This document shows, piece after piece, positions 15,936 through 24,680 of a stretch of DNA of 64,000 bases; within the stretch, counting starts at the first letter, position 1; each line of letters opens with the position of its first letter. A model generated the notes under the pieces. The model searched no databases. It saw nothing but the letters and a program-made list of their open reading frames with translations, and was not told the origin of the DNA. The stretch lies in assembly GCF_011839805.1 (NCBI RefSeq), contig NZ_VWPY01000001.1, positions 186,001 through 250,000 of the forward strand, written 5' to 3'. The position numbers and the translations under genes are program-made. The stretch comes from Kineococcus rubinsiae. GTDB taxonomy: Bacteria; Actinomycetota; Actinomycetes; Actinomycetales; Kineococcaceae.

Positions 15936-17233
15936 GGTCGGGCCTCCGTCGGGATGTCGTCGTGCGTGGTGTGGGGGGTGCCCGCGGCGTCGCCGGCGGG
16001 ACGGGTCGCGCCGCGGGGGGCGCGGCGCAGGTTCGCGGGGGTGGACCGGGGCGGCGCCGCGGGGACGGCGGGCGCCGGTCCCTCGACCGTGCCGGTCGCG
16101 TCGGGCAGGCGGAGGGTGAAGGTGGAGCCCTCCCCCTCGACGCTCCAGACCCGGACGTCGCCGCCGTGGTTGCCGGCGACGTGCTTGACGATCGACAGGC
16201 CCAGGCCCGTGCCGCCGGTGATGCGCGAGCGCGCGGCGTCGACCCGGTAGAAGCGCTCGAAGATGCGCTCGACGTCGGCCGGGCTGATGCCCACGCCCCG
16301 GTCGCACACCGCGACGTCCACCGCGCGCGAGCCGCCGTCGGCGTCGGCGGTGCGCCGCACCTCCACCACGACGCGGCTGCCCTCGGGGGAGTAGGCGAGC
16401 GCGTTGTGCACGAGGTTGCGCACGGCCGTGACGAGCAGCTCGCGGTCGCCCACGACCTGCGCGCCGCGCGGGCCGGCGACCACGACCTCGGAGCCCCGCT
16501 CGTGCGCCACGCTGCCGGTGCGGTCGATGGCCTCGGCGATGAGCGCGTCGACCTCGAGCAGCGCCGGCTCGACCACGCCCTCCGCGGCCTGCAGGCGGGA
16601 CAGGTCGATGATCTCCTGCACGAGCTGGGTCAGCCGGCGCGCCTCCCGGTGCATGCGCTGGGTGAAGCGCCGCACGGCCACCGGGTCGTCGGCGGCGTCC
16701 TCGACGGCCTCGGCGAGCAGCGACAGCGCGCCGACGGGCGTCTTGAGCTCATGGCTGACGTTGGCGACGAAGTCGCGGCGGACGGCCTCGATGCGGCGCG
16801 CCTCGGTGCGGTCCTCGAGCAGCAGCAGCACGTGGTGGGCCCCCAGCGGGGACACCCGCGCCAGGACGACCGTCCGCGGCCGGCCGAGCCCCGCCTCGAG
16901 CTCCTCCTCCGCCTCGCGGACCACCCCGTCGCGCCGGCAGGTGCGCACCATCTCGCGCAGGCTCGCGTGCCCGAGCTCGCGGCCGCTGACGACGCCGGTG
17001 GCGTAGGCCGCGGCGCTGGCCTTGACGACCGCGTCGGTCGCGTCGAGCACGACGGCGGAGGAGCGCAGCGCCAGGAGCACGTCGCTGACGCCCGCGGGCA
17101 GCCCGGCGGCGTCGGTGGCGGGCGGCAGCGGGGGCTTCTGCAGCCGCTCGGAGATCCGGAAGGCCAGCACACCGCCGCCGCCGACGGCGACGCCGACGGC
17201 CGCGGCCACGGCCGTCGTCAGGTCAGCGAGCAC
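15932..17233 (-). CDS. senX3: Sensor histidine kinase SenX3
   Basis: 433 residues. One N-terminal membrane segment (about 8-26), a PAS-like domain (about 50-140), the HisKA helix with phospho-acceptor H161 in N-V-S-H-E-L-K-T-P, and the ATPase boxes N (L-V-H-N-A-L-A-Y-S-P), G1 (D-R-G-V-G-I) and G2 (G-T-G-L-G-L-S-I-V-K). The last 45 residues are a Pro/Ala-rich tail. Gene order gpm1, senX3, regX3 is conserved in actinobacteria. It is divergent from phoU; PhoU proteins normally restrain this kinase when phosphate is plentiful. Confidence 0.93.
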   Translation of the reverse strand: MLADLTTAVAAAVGVAVGGGGVLAFRISERLQKPPLPPATDAAGLPAGVSDVLLALRSSAVVLDATDAVVKASAAAYATGVVSGRELGHASLREMVRTCRRDGVVREAEEELEAGLGRPRTVVLARVSPLGAHHVLLLLEDRTEARRIEAVRRDFVANVSHELKTPVGALSLLAEAVEDAADDPVAVRRFTQRMHREARRLTQLVQEIIDLSRLQAAEGVVEPALLEVDALIAEAIDRTGSVAHERGSEVVVAGPRGAQVVGDRELLVTAVRNLVHNALAYSPEGSRVVVEVRRTADADGGSRAVDVAVCDRGVGISPADVERIFERFYRVDAARSRITGGTGLGLSIVKHVAGNHGGDVRVWSVEGEGSTFTLRLPDATGTVEGPAPAVPAAPPRSTPANLRRAPRGATRPAGDAAGTPHTTHDDIPTEARP

Positions 17234-17304
17234 GGGACCAGCGTACGGTCGGAGCCGGGGCGGACCGCCGCAGCAGCAGTTCCCCGCCCACCGCTGCGCA
17301 GATG

Positions 17305-17337
17305 TTCACCTGCGGGGCGGAACCCGTTCACCGGCGG
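17305..17337 (+). promoter_or_regulatory. PHO box-like repeats upstream of phoU
   Basis: GTTCACCTGCG (17305-17315) and GTTCACCGGCG (17327-17337) are separated by exactly one 11-base unit, giving the helical phasing of actinobacterial PHO boxes; the middle unit is degenerate. It lies 75 bases before the phoU start in the divergent senX3-phoU spacer, so it may serve either promoter. Confidence 0.7.
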
Positions 17338-17411
17338 CTGCGAGCGTTGCGGCCACACCGGGTGCGCCGGCCGACCGGACGGCGGCACCCCGCAGAACCT
17401 GGAGGTGGCAC

Positions 17412-18089
17412 GTGCGGAACGTCTTCCACGACGAGCTCAGCGGGCTCGTGGACACGCTCGTCGAGATGACCCACCTCGCGGAGTCCGCCATGACGCGGGC
17501 CACGACCGCGCTGCTGGACGGCGACCGCGAGCTCGCCGAGACGGTGATCGCGGGCGACGAGCGCATCGACTCCCTGGAGCGCGACCTCGAGGAGCGCTCC
17601 CTGCAGCTGCTCGCGCGCCAGGCGCCCGTCGCGACCGACCTGCGGGTCGTCGTCACCGCGCTGCGGATGAGCTCCAGCCTCGAGCGGATGGGCGACCTCG
17701 CCCGCCACGTCGCCAAGCTCGTGCGGCTGCGCCACCCCGACACCGTCGTGCCGGTGGAGCTGCGCTCGACCTTCCTGCAGATGGGCCAGGTCGCCGAGCG
17801 CATCGTCGCCAAGGCCGGCAACGTCATCGCCCACCGCGACGTGGCGCTGGCCGCCGAGATCGAGGTCGACGACGACGAGATGGACCGCCTGCACCGCGAC
17901 GTCTTCGAGCACCTGCTCTCGCGCGAGTGGGAGCACACGACGGAGGTCGCGGTCGACCTCACGCTGTGCAGCCGCTACTACGAGCGCTTCGCCGACCACG
18001 CCGTCTCGGTGGCCAAGTCCGTCGTCTTCCTCGTCACCGGCAGCCACGCCGAGGTCGAGAGCAGCGACGGCCTGCCGCTGGTCGGCTGA
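17412..18089 (+). CDS. phoU: PhoU phosphate signalling protein
   Basis: 225 residues, two tandem three-helix PhoU repeats. The metal-binding E/D-x-x-x-D motifs appear as S-L-E-R-M-G-D-L-A-R-H in the first half and Y-Y-E-R-F-A-D-H-A in the second. The start is GTG with a GGAGG-type site upstream. It links phosphate transport to SenX3-RegX3 and is divergent from that pair, under a PHO box-like repeat. A hairpin at 18117-18154 ends the transcript. Confidence 0.94.
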   Translation: MRNVFHDELSGLVDTLVEMTHLAESAMTRATTALLDGDRELAETVIAGDERIDSLERDLEERSLQLLARQAPVATDLRVVVTALRMSSSLERMGDLARHVAKLVRLRHPDTVVPVELRSTFLQMGQVAERIVAKAGNVIAHRDVALAAEIEVDDDEMDRLHRDVFEHLLSREWEHTTEVAVDLTLCSRYYERFADHAVSVAKSVVFLVTGSHAEVESSDGLPLVG

Positions 18090-18116
18090 GCCTCCGGGAC
18101 CCCCGCGCGGGTGCGC

Positions 18117-18154
18117 CGGACGCCCCCGTCCCCGGCCGGGGGCAGGGGCGTCCG
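18117..18154 (+). terminator. Hairpin terminator of phoU
   Basis: CGGACGCCCC (18117-18126) pairs with GGGGCGTCCG (18145-18154); the loop itself contains a CCCCGGCCGGGG fold. It lies between phoU and the lipoprotein gene. Confidence 0.65.
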
Positions 18155-18175
18155 CTCAGGTGTAGCGTCCGCTGG

Positions 18176-18895
18176 GTGGCACGGCGCGAGGGTCCCCGCT
18201 GCGGTCCCGCGGGCCGGCCGGTGCTCCTGACCTGCGCCGTCGCCACCGCGGTGGCGCTGCTGGCGGGGTGCTCGGCCGACGAGCCGGACGCGCCGCCCGC
18301 CACCACGACGACCGTTCCGCCCTCGACCGCCGTCGCCTCGACGCCGGTCACGGCGAGCCCGACGACGAGCGTCCCGGCCTTCGACTGCGCCGCCGTGGAC
18401 ACCGCGCAGCAGGAGCTCGACCGGGCCTACGCCGACGAGCTCGACCGCCTCGACGTGCACCGGGGCGACCCGCGCGCCCAGTCGGTCTACGCCCTGGTGA
18501 CGACCACCCAGGGGCCGGCGTACTACTCCGCGGTGCTGACCGCCGCCCCGGCGGAGTCCCGCGAGGACGCGCAGCTGGTCCTCGACTACTACGAGCGGCT
18601 GTCCGCGCAGGTGGGCGACCTCGACGTCGACAGCGGCACCGAGGAGGCGCTGGGCGACGCCATGGACCGCCTCGACGACGCGACCGTCGCGCTGGACCCC
18701 TCCCCCGCGGGCGGCACCGAGGTGGTCGCGGCCCAGGAGCGCCTGCAGGCCGGGGTGGAGCGCTCGTGCTCCGGCCCGGGCGCCTCGTCGTCACCCGCGA
18801 CCAGCAGCCCGGTCCCGTCAGGCAGCTCGGACCCCTCGGCCGGCCCCGTCCCGTCGGACGGCCCGACGGCGACGACCTCCACCGCCACGAGCTGA
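18176..18895 (+). CDS. Putative lipoprotein of unknown function
   Basis: 239 residues from a GTG, with a basic N-terminus, a hydrophobic run and lipobox L-L-A-G-C about residue 32. A Thr/Pro/Ala-rich linker follows, then a helical domain of about 130 residues with two Cys (one near its start, one near its end: C-A-A-V and R-S-C-S-G) that could form a disulfide, and a Ser/Pro tail. No family recognised. It stands between phoU and gpmA and is separated from phoU by a hairpin, so it may have its own promoter in the short gap. Exported and lipid-anchored is as far as the sequence allows. Confidence 0.75.
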   Translation: MARREGPRCGPAGRPVLLTCAVATAVALLAGCSADEPDAPPATTTTVPPSTAVASTPVTASPTTSVPAFDCAAVDTAQQELDRAYADELDRLDVHRGDPRAQSVYALVTTTQGPAYYSAVLTAAPAESREDAQLVLDYYERLSAQVGDLDVDSGTEEALGDAMDRLDDATVALDPSPAGGTEVVAAQERLQAGVERSCSGPGASSSPATSSPVPSGSSDPSAGPVPSDGPTATTSTATS

Positions 18896-18902
18896 CGACG
18901 CC

Positions 18903-18930
18903 GGGGCGCCGCCCCGCGGGACGGCGCCCC
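18903..18930. terminator. Hairpin between lipoprotein gene and gpmA
   Basis: GGGGCGCCG (18903-18911) and CGGCGCCCC (18922-18930) pair around ten bases, in the convergent gap. Confidence 0.6.
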
Positions 18931-18950
18931 ATGCTCACCTGCTCGACGAC

Positions 18951-18993
18951 TCCGGCGGGTCAGCGACCTCGACCCTCCGGCGGGTCAACGACC
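18951..18993. repeat. 18-bp direct repeat spanning the gpmA stop
   Basis: TCCGGCGGGTCAGCGACC (18951-18968) recurs at 18976-18993 with one change. The second copy includes the gpmA stop codon on the minus strand. It resembles the duplications at the lpqE end. Confidence 0.75.
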
Positions 18994-19737
18994 CTGGTTG
19001 GCCACGGCCTGCACCGCGGCGGCCGCGGCGTCGGCGTCGAGGTACTCCCCGCCCGGCGTGACCGGCTTCAGGTCGGCGTCGAGGCGGTAGACCAGCGGGA
19101 TGCCGGTGGGGATGTTCAGGCCCGCGATGTCGGCGTCGGAGATGCCGTCGAGGTGCTTGACCAGGGCGCGCAGCGAGTTCCCGTGCGCGGCGAGCAGGAC
19201 GACCTTGCCGGCCTGCAGGTCGGGGACGACCGCGGACTCCCAGTACGGCAGCATCCGGTTCACGACGTCGGCCAAGCACTCGGTGCGCGGGGCGTCGGCG
19301 CCGAGGTCGGCGTAGCGCGGGTCGGCGTCCTGGGAGAACTCCGAGCCGAGCTCGATCTCCGGCGGCGGGGTGTCGTAGGAGCGGCGCCAGAGCATGAACT
19401 GCTCCTCGCCGAACTCCGCGAGCGTCTGCTTCTTGTCCTTGCCCTGCAGCGCACCGTAGTGGCGCTCGTTCAGGCGCCAGGAGCGCCGCACGTCGATCCA
19501 GTGCCGGTCGGCCGCGTCGAGCGCGAGGTGCGCGGTGGTGATCGCGCGGCGCAGCAGCGACGTGTGCACGACGTCGGGCAGGACCCCGGCCTCGGCCAGC
19601 AGCGTGCCGCCGCGCGCGGCCTCCGCGCGGCCCTTCTCCGACAGCGGCACGTCGACCCAGCCGGTGAACAGGTTCAGGGCGTTCCACTCGCTCTCGCCGT
19701 GGCGCAGGAGGACGAGGGTGTGCGCGGACTCGGTCAT
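18985..19737 (-). CDS. gpmA: 2,3-bisphosphoglycerate-dependent phosphoglycerate mutase
   Basis: 250 residues. L-L-R12-H13-G-E-S carries the catalytic His; the partner His lies in [21 protein letters not shown] is typical of dPGM. It interconverts 3- and 2-phosphoglycerate in glycolysis. The ATG at 19737 follows the mshA stop by ten bases, so mshA-gpmA is probably one transcript. Gene order mshA, gpm1, senX3-regX3 recurs in mycobacteria. Confidence 0.95.
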   Translation of the reverse strand: MTESAHTLVLLRHGESEWNALNLFTGWVDVPLSEKGRAEAARGGTLLAEAGVLPDVVHTSLLRRAITTAHLALDAADRHWIDVRRSWRLNERHYGALQGKDKKQTLAEFGEEQFMLWRRSYDTPPPEIELGSEFSQDADPRYADLGADAPRTECLADVVNRMLPYWESAVVPDLQAGKVVLLAAHGNSLRALVKHLDGISDADIAGLNIPTGIPLVYRLDADLKPVTPGGEYLDADAAAAAVQAVANQGR

Positions 19738-19747
19738 GGGCGGAACC

Positions 19748-21061
19748 CTAGGCCATGCCCGCGGCGCTGCTCCCGGCTCCCTCACCGCCCGCGGCGCTCG
19801 CCGAGAACCGCTGCTCGCGCGCCCCCTCGTACACCTGCAGGGTCGCCTCGGCGGTCGCGTCCCAGCCGAAGCGGGTGGCCCGCCGGCGGGCCGCCTCCCC
19901 CAGCCGGTGGCGTCGCGCGGGGTCGTCCAGCAGCTCCCGCAGCACCTGCGCCCAGCGCCGCGGGTCGTGCCCGTCGACCAGGACGCCGGTCTCGCCGTCG
20001 GCCACGGCGGTGCGCAATCCGCCCACCGCGGCAGCCACCACGGGGGTGCCGCAGGCCTGCGCCTCCAGCGCCACGAGGCCGAAGGACTCGTTGTGGCTCG
20101 GGACCGCGACGAGGTCGGCCGCGCGGTAGTGCTCGGCGAGCTCCGGGCGGTCGACGGGCGGGCGGATCGTCACGACGTGCTCCAGCCCCAGCTCGCGCAC
20201 CAGGTCGGCGAGCGCGTGCGGGTGCTGGGTCCCGGACCCGCTCGGCCCGCCCAGGACGACCACGCGCAGCCGCCCGCGCCGGGCCGGGTCGGCCCGCAGC
20301 AGCTCCGCCGCCGCGCGGACCAGCAGGTCCGGGGCCTTCAGCGGCTGGATGCGGCCCACGAACAGGAGCAGCTCGACGTCCCGGCCGAACCCGAGCCGCT
20401 CGCGCGCGGCCGCGCGGGCGCCGGGGCCCGGCGCGGAGAACGTCGCCAGGTCGACGCCCGGGGCCACGACGGCGACCTTGGCCGGGTCGGCCCCGTAGAG
20501 GTCGAGCAGCTCCTGGCGCTCCTCGCCCGTGTTGGCCACCAGCCGGTCCGCGGCCGCGACCACCTGCTCCTCGCCGATCACGCGCCCCGAGGGCTCCGGG
20601 TCGTCGCCGTCGGCGAGGTGCGCGTTCTTGACCTTGGCCATCGTGTGCATGGAGTGCACGAGCGGGACGTCCCAGCGGTCGGCGACGAGCCAGCCCACCT
20701 GCCCGGACAGCCAGTAGTGGGAGTGCACGACGTCGTAGTGGCGCTCGTCGTGGCGCGCGCCGGTGCGCAGGACGCCCGCCGTGAACGCGCAGAGCTGACC
20801 CGCGAGGTCCTCCTTGCCGAGGCCCTCGTAGGGGCCGGCGGAGACGTGGCGGACCCGCACGCCCGGGGCGGCCTCGACGACCTCGGGCTGGTCGGAGGCG
20901 GTGCGGCGGGTGAAGACCTCGACCTCGACGCCGCGGCGCGCGAGCTGCTCGGCGAGCTGGACGACGTAGACGTTCATGCCGCCCGCGTCGCCCGTGCCCG
21001 GCTGCGCGAGGGGGGACGTGTGCACGGACAGCAGCGCCACGCGGTGCAGGCCCACGCGCAC
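19748..21061 (-). CDS. mshA: D-inositol-3-phosphate N-acetylglucosaminyltransferase MshA (mycothiol biosynthesis)
   Basis: 437 residues, GT-B glycosyltransferase family 4. The N-terminal motif [17 protein letters not shown] is diagnostic for MshA, followed by [12 protein letters not shown]. The C-terminal domain has [11 protein letters not shown] and the [10 protein letters not shown] nucleotide-sugar site. It joins GlcNAc from UDP-GlcNAc to inositol-3-phosphate, the first step of mycothiol synthesis. mshD is 14 kb away in the same window. Confidence 0.95.
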   Translation of the reverse strand: MRVGLHRVALLSVHTSPLAQPGTGDAGGMNVYVVQLAEQLARRGVEVEVFTRRTASDQPEVVEAAPGVRVRHVSAGPYEGLGKEDLAGQLCAFTAGVLRTGARHDERHYDVVHSHYWLSGQVGWLVADRWDVPLVHSMHTMAKVKNAHLADGDDPEPSGRVIGEEQVVAAADRLVANTGEERQELLDLYGADPAKVAVVAPGVDLATFSAPGPGARAAARERLGFGRDVELLLFVGRIQPLKAPDLLVRAAAELLRADPARRGRLRVVVLGGPSGSGTQHPHALADLVRELGLEHVVTIRPPVDRPELAEHYRAADLVAVPSHNESFGLVALEAQACGTPVVAAAVGGLRTAVADGETGVLVDGHDPRRWAQVLRELLDDPARRHRLGEAARRRATRFGWDATAEATLQVYEGAREQRFSASAAGGEGAGSSAAGMA

Positions 21062-21132
21062 CCCTCCTCCGCACTCGGCGCCCCGGGAGCCGGGGCGGTC
21101 CTGGTGGGCGCGGCTGCCGCTACCGTCGGCCC

Positions 21133-22047
21133 GTGTCCCGGCCCAGCGGCGACCGCACCGGCCGGTCTCCCGCCGAGCAGTCTGCCTCCTCCCCCCGGGC
21201 CCGCGCCCTGGCGGGGTCGGGCGCGGGGCACCGCCCGCGCGCGGGCTCGCCCGTCGGCTCGGTCACCCGCGGCACGACCGGGCCGGACCGGCTGCGCCGG
21301 GTGGAGCGCTGGCTGGCGCAGACGCAGGCGCCCCGGCTGCGCTCGGCGGCCGACCCGCTCGTCGTCGACCTGGGCTACGGCGCGCGGCCCGTCACCGTCA
21401 CCGACCTGCAGCGCTGGCTGCGCGGGGTGCGCCCCGACGTCCGCCTGGTCGGGCTGGAGATCCACCCGGAGCGCGTGGAGGCGGCCCGCCGCGCGCTGGC
21501 CGGCGTCCCCGGCGCCCCCGAGTTCGCCCTCGGCGGGTTCGAGCTGGCGGTGCCCGGCGGCGGCGACCCGGTGATCGTGCGGGCCTTCAACGTCCTGCGC
21601 CAGTACGACGAGTCGCAGGTCGCGGCCAGCTGGGACCTGCTGCGCTCGCGGCTCGCGCCGGGCGGGCTGCTCGTGGACGGCACCTGCGACGAGCTGGGCC
21701 GGCGCTCGACGTGGATCGCCGTGGAGGCCGAGCGCGGGCCCGTGTCCCTGACGGTGTCGGTGCGCCTGGGCGGGCTGGGCACGCCGTCGGACGTCGCCGA
21801 GCGCCTGCCGAAGGCGCTCATCCACCGCAACGTGCCGGGCGAGGGGGTGCACGACTTCCTGCGCGCCGCCGACGCGGCGTGGGCGCGCCACGCGCCGCTG
21901 CAGACCTTCGGCGCGCGGCAGCGGTGGATCGCCACCTGCCGCGACCTCGCGGGCGCGTGGCCCCTGCTGGACTCGCCCTCGCGGTGGCGCCTCGGCGAGG
22001 TCACCCTGGCGTGGTCCGCCGTGGCGCCCCGTCCCGGTCGGGCATGA
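21133..22047 (+). CDS. Class I SAM-dependent methyltransferase-like protein
   Basis: 304 residues from a GTG, divergent from mshA. After a basic, disordered N-terminus of about 50 residues, the Rossmann motif reads [10 protein letters not shown], with an acidic residue in L-E-I-H-P-E-R-V. The segment [12 protein letters not shown] occupies the motif IV position. Proteins of this type lie beside mshA in other actinobacteria, but substrate and function are unknown. The motif G-Y-G rather than G-x-G-x-G means SAM binding should be tested rather than assumed. Confidence 0.8.
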   Translation: MSRPSGDRTGRSPAEQSASSPRARALAGSGAGHRPRAGSPVGSVTRGTTGPDRLRRVERWLAQTQAPRLRSAADPLVVDLGYGARPVTVTDLQRWLRGVRPDVRLVGLEIHPERVEAARRALAGVPGAPEFALGGFELAVPGGGDPVIVRAFNVLRQYDESQVAASWDLLRSRLAPGGLLVDGTCDELGRRSTWIAVEAERGPVSLTVSVRLGGLGTPSDVAERLPKALIHRNVPGEGVHDFLRAADAAWARHAPLQTFGARQRWIATCRDLAGAWPLLDSPSRWRLGEVTLAWSAVAPRPGRA

Positions 22048-22130
22048 TCGGGGCGTCCCCCGGGTGCGGCCGCAGCGCGGCCGGCACCGCACCGGCGCGG
22101 GCCGGGAGGAGCGATCAACCAGGAGGCGAC

Positions 22131-23180
22131 GTGGCCGGTCAGACCCCAGCCGGGAACCCCCGTCCCACCATCCGCGACATCGCCCGCGTGGCCGGCGTCT
22201 CGAAGGCCTCGGTGTCCTACGCCCTCAACGACCAGCCCGGGGTCTCCCCCGGCACCCGCGACCGCATCCTGGCCGCGGCCGAGCAGCTGGGCTGGCGGCC
22301 GAGCGCCGCGGCCCGCTCCCTGTCCAACGCCCGGGCGGGCGCCGTGGGGCTCGCGATCGCGCGCGACGTCCGGCTCCTCGGCGAAGAGCCCTACTACATG
22401 CGGCTCATCGCCGGGATGGAGAGCGTCCTCGCGGCGCAGGGCGTCTCGCTGCTGCTGACGGTCGTCCCGGACGTGGGCGCGGCCGTGGAGGTCATGCGCG
22501 GCTGGTGGGCCGAGCGCCGCGTCGACGGCGTCGTCCTGACCGACCTGCGGGTCGACGACCCGCGCCTGGACCTCGTCGCGGACCTCGGCATCCCCTGCAC
22601 CTTCGGCGGGGGCCCGCCGGACCCCCGCGGGTACGCGCCCGCCGCAGGCGGCCGCGACCCCGAGCGCGGGCCGCTCACCGAGGTCGTCGAGCACCTGCTG
22701 GCGCAGGGCCACCGCCGCCTCGCCCGGGTCGGGGGCCCCGCGCACTTCCAGCACACGCGCCGCCGCAACGCCGCCTGGCGCGAGGTCACGCGCGAGGCGC
22801 TGGGCCGCGCGCAGCCGGTCCTGTCCGCGGACTACTCCGGCCGCGAGGGGCTCGCCGCGACCCGGCGGCTGCTCGCGCGGGCCGAACCCCCGACGGCGCT
22901 CGTGTTCGACAACGACGTCATGGCCGCCACGGTGGTCGCCGAGCGGCGCGCGCTGGGCGTGCGGATCCCCGAGGACCTCGCGGTCGTGGCGGGTGAGGAC
23001 TCGATCCTCTGCCGCCTCGCCGACCCCGCCGTCAGCGCCCTGCGCCGCGACGTCACCGCGGCGGGGGTGGCGAGCGCGGTCGTGCTGCTCGACGTCCTGG
23101 CCGGCCGCGAGCCCGCGCCCCAGGCGGCGCCCGGCTACGAGTTCATCGCGCGGGCGAGCTCCACCGCCGCCCGCCGCTGA
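22131..23180 (+). CDS. LacI-family transcriptional regulator of the sugar operon
   Basis: 349 residues. The GTG at 22131 has AGGAGG at 22121-22126. The LacI helix-turn-helix is T-I-R-D-I-A-R-V-A-G-V-S-K-A-S-V-S-Y-A-L-N at about 14-35, then the hinge P-S-A-A-A-R-S-L, then a periplasmic-binding-like effector domain ending I-P-E-D-L-A-V-V-A-G-E-D. It precedes a sugar ABC transporter and glycosidase and is probably their repressor; the palindrome at 23253-23272, 80-100 bases before the binding-protein gene, is the likely operator. The effector should be a mono- or disaccharide. Confidence 0.92.
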   Translation: MAGQTPAGNPRPTIRDIARVAGVSKASVSYALNDQPGVSPGTRDRILAAAEQLGWRPSAAARSLSNARAGAVGLAIARDVRLLGEEPYYMRLIAGMESVLAAQGVSLLLTVVPDVGAAVEVMRGWWAERRVDGVVLTDLRVDDPRLDLVADLGIPCTFGGGPPDPRGYAPAAGGRDPERGPLTEVVEHLLAQGHRRLARVGGPAHFQHTRRRNAAWREVTREALGRAQPVLSADYSGREGLAATRRLLARAEPPTALVFDNDVMAATVVAERRALGVRIPEDLAVVAGEDSILCRLADPAVSALRRDVTAAGVASAVVLLDVLAGREPAPQAAPGYEFIARASSTAARR

Positions 23181-23252
23181 TCCGCGGCACCCACCCCCAC
23201 CGCGGCGACCCCGGCGCGCGCGCCCGGACCGCGACCGGAACGTCACCTCCCG

Positions 23253-23272
23253 CCGGTTGACTTGAACCGGTT
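23253..23272. promoter_or_regulatory. Probable LacI-type operator before the sugar ABC operon
   Basis: CCGGTT (23253-23258), six bases, then the palindrome AACCGGTT (23265-23272), with wider TTGAACCGGTTAAG symmetry. The central CG flanked by inverted arms is typical of LacI-family operators. It is the only such element between the regulator and the binding-protein gene. Confidence 0.65.
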
Positions 23273-23349
23273 AAGCCGCCACCGTGGGTCCCCGCGGGGT
23301 TCGACGGACCCGGACCCGCGGAAACCCCCCGTCGCCAAGGGAGACGACC

Positions 23350-24675
23350 GTGCGCCGACGCACCTTCAGCACCGCCCTGATCGCCACCGCAGCAGTCGGC
23401 AGCGTTCCGCTGGCCTCCTGCTCCTCCGACGACTCGGGGTCTGGCGACGGCGCCAAGACCCTGAAGTACTGGGCGAGCAACCAGGGCACCAGCCTGGACA
23501 ACGACAAGGAGATCCTGACCCCGGAGCTCGCGAAGTTCGAGCAGCAGACCGGGATCAAGGTCGAGCTCGAGGTCATCCCGTGGGACAGCCTGCTCCAGCG
23601 CATCCTGCAGGCCACGACCTCCGGCGACGCCCCCGACGTCCTCAACATCGGCAACACCTGGTCGGCGTCGCTGCAGGCCACGGGCGCCTTCCTGCCCTTC
23701 GAGGCCGACCAGTACACGGCGGTCGGCGGCAAGGACAAGTTCCTCGAGACCAGCCTCGGGTCGACCGGCGCCGAGGGGCAGCCGCCGACGTCGGTGCCGC
23801 TGTACGGCCTGGCCTACGGGCTGTTCTACTCCAAGAAGATGTTCGCCGACGCGGGCATCACGACGCCCCCGGCGACGTGGGCCGACCTGGTCACCGACGC
23901 CAAGCAGCTCACCGACGCCGCCGCGGACCGCTGGGGCATGACGGTCGCCGGCGCCAGCTACACCGAGAACGCGCACTTCGCCTTCATGTTCGGCAAGCAG
24001 AACGGCGCCGAGTTCTTCGACGACGCCGGCAAGCCGACCTTCACCGACTCGGGCAACGTCAAGGGCCTGCAGCAGTACCTCGGCCTGATGTCGACCGACA
24101 AGGTCGTCAGCCCGTCAGCGGCGGAGCACCCCACCACCAACGACATGATCGCCGACTTCACGGGCGGCAAGGCGGCCATGTTCATGGGCCAGAACAACTC
24201 CGAGGCCACCATCCTCAGCAACGGCATGACGGCCGCCGACTACGGCGTGGCGCCCATCCCGATCCTGGACCCGCTGCCCTCCGGCGGCCAGCGCGTCAAC
24301 AGCCACGTGGCGGGCATCAACATGAGCGTCTTCGCCGACTCCGACAACGTCGACGGGGCCCTGCAGTTCGTGAAGTTCATGACGAGCCCCGAGGAGCAGG
24401 TGATCCTCAACCAGAAGTTCGGGTCGCTGCCCGTGGTCGCCGAGGCCTCCAGCGACGCGGCCTTCCAGACCGAGAACCTCAAGATCTTCAACTCGGTCCT
24501 CTCCGAGACCGCCGCGCCCCTGCCGATGATCCCGAACGAGAGCCAGTTCGAGACCACCGTGGGGCAGGCCATGCAGGACCTCTTCGGCCGCATCGCCACG
24601 GGCACCACCCCCGGCGACTCCGACGTCGAGGCCGCGCTCGAGGGCGCGCAGCAGAAGATGGCCGGCGGGGCCTGA
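23350..24675 (+). CDS. Sugar ABC transporter substrate-binding lipoprotein
   Basis: 441 residues from a GTG. The basic start R-R-R-T-F-S is followed by a hydrophobic stretch and lipobox L-A-S-C about residue 22; the protein is anchored to the outer face of the membrane. The mature part is a family 1 extracellular solute-binding protein (MalE-like): L-K-Y-W-A-S-N-Q near the start, the linker L-Y-G-L-A-Y-G-L-F-Y-S-K-K-M-F and the G-K-A-A-M-F-M-G motif. It captures an oligosaccharide for the two permeases downstream. No ATPase is encoded here; a shared MsiK-like ATPase elsewhere is expected. Confidence 0.93.
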   Translation: MRRRTFSTALIATAAVGSVPLASCSSDDSGSGDGAKTLKYWASNQGTSLDNDKEILTPELAKFEQQTGIKVELEVIPWDSLLQRILQATTSGDAPDVLNIGNTWSASLQATGAFLPFEADQYTAVGGKDKFLETSLGSTGAEGQPPTSVPLYGLAYGLFYSKKMFADAGITTPPATWADLVTDAKQLTDAAADRWGMTVAGASYTENAHFAFMFGKQNGAEFFDDAGKPTFTDSGNVKGLQQYLGLMSTDKVVSPSAAEHPTTNDMIADFTGGKAAMFMGQNNSEATILSNGMTAADYGVAPIPILDPLPSGGQRVNSHVAGINMSVFADSDNVDGALQFVKFMTSPEEQVILNQKFGSLPVVAEASSDAAFQTENLKIFNSVLSETAAPLPMIPNESQFETTVGQAMQDLFGRIATGTTPGDSDVEAALEGAQQKMAGGA

Positions 24676-24680
24676 GCCCG

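Noticed and set aside
21133-22047. Naming this protein a specific rRNA or sterol methyltransferase
   Set aside because: Only a weak SAM motif is seen; nothing indicates the substrate.
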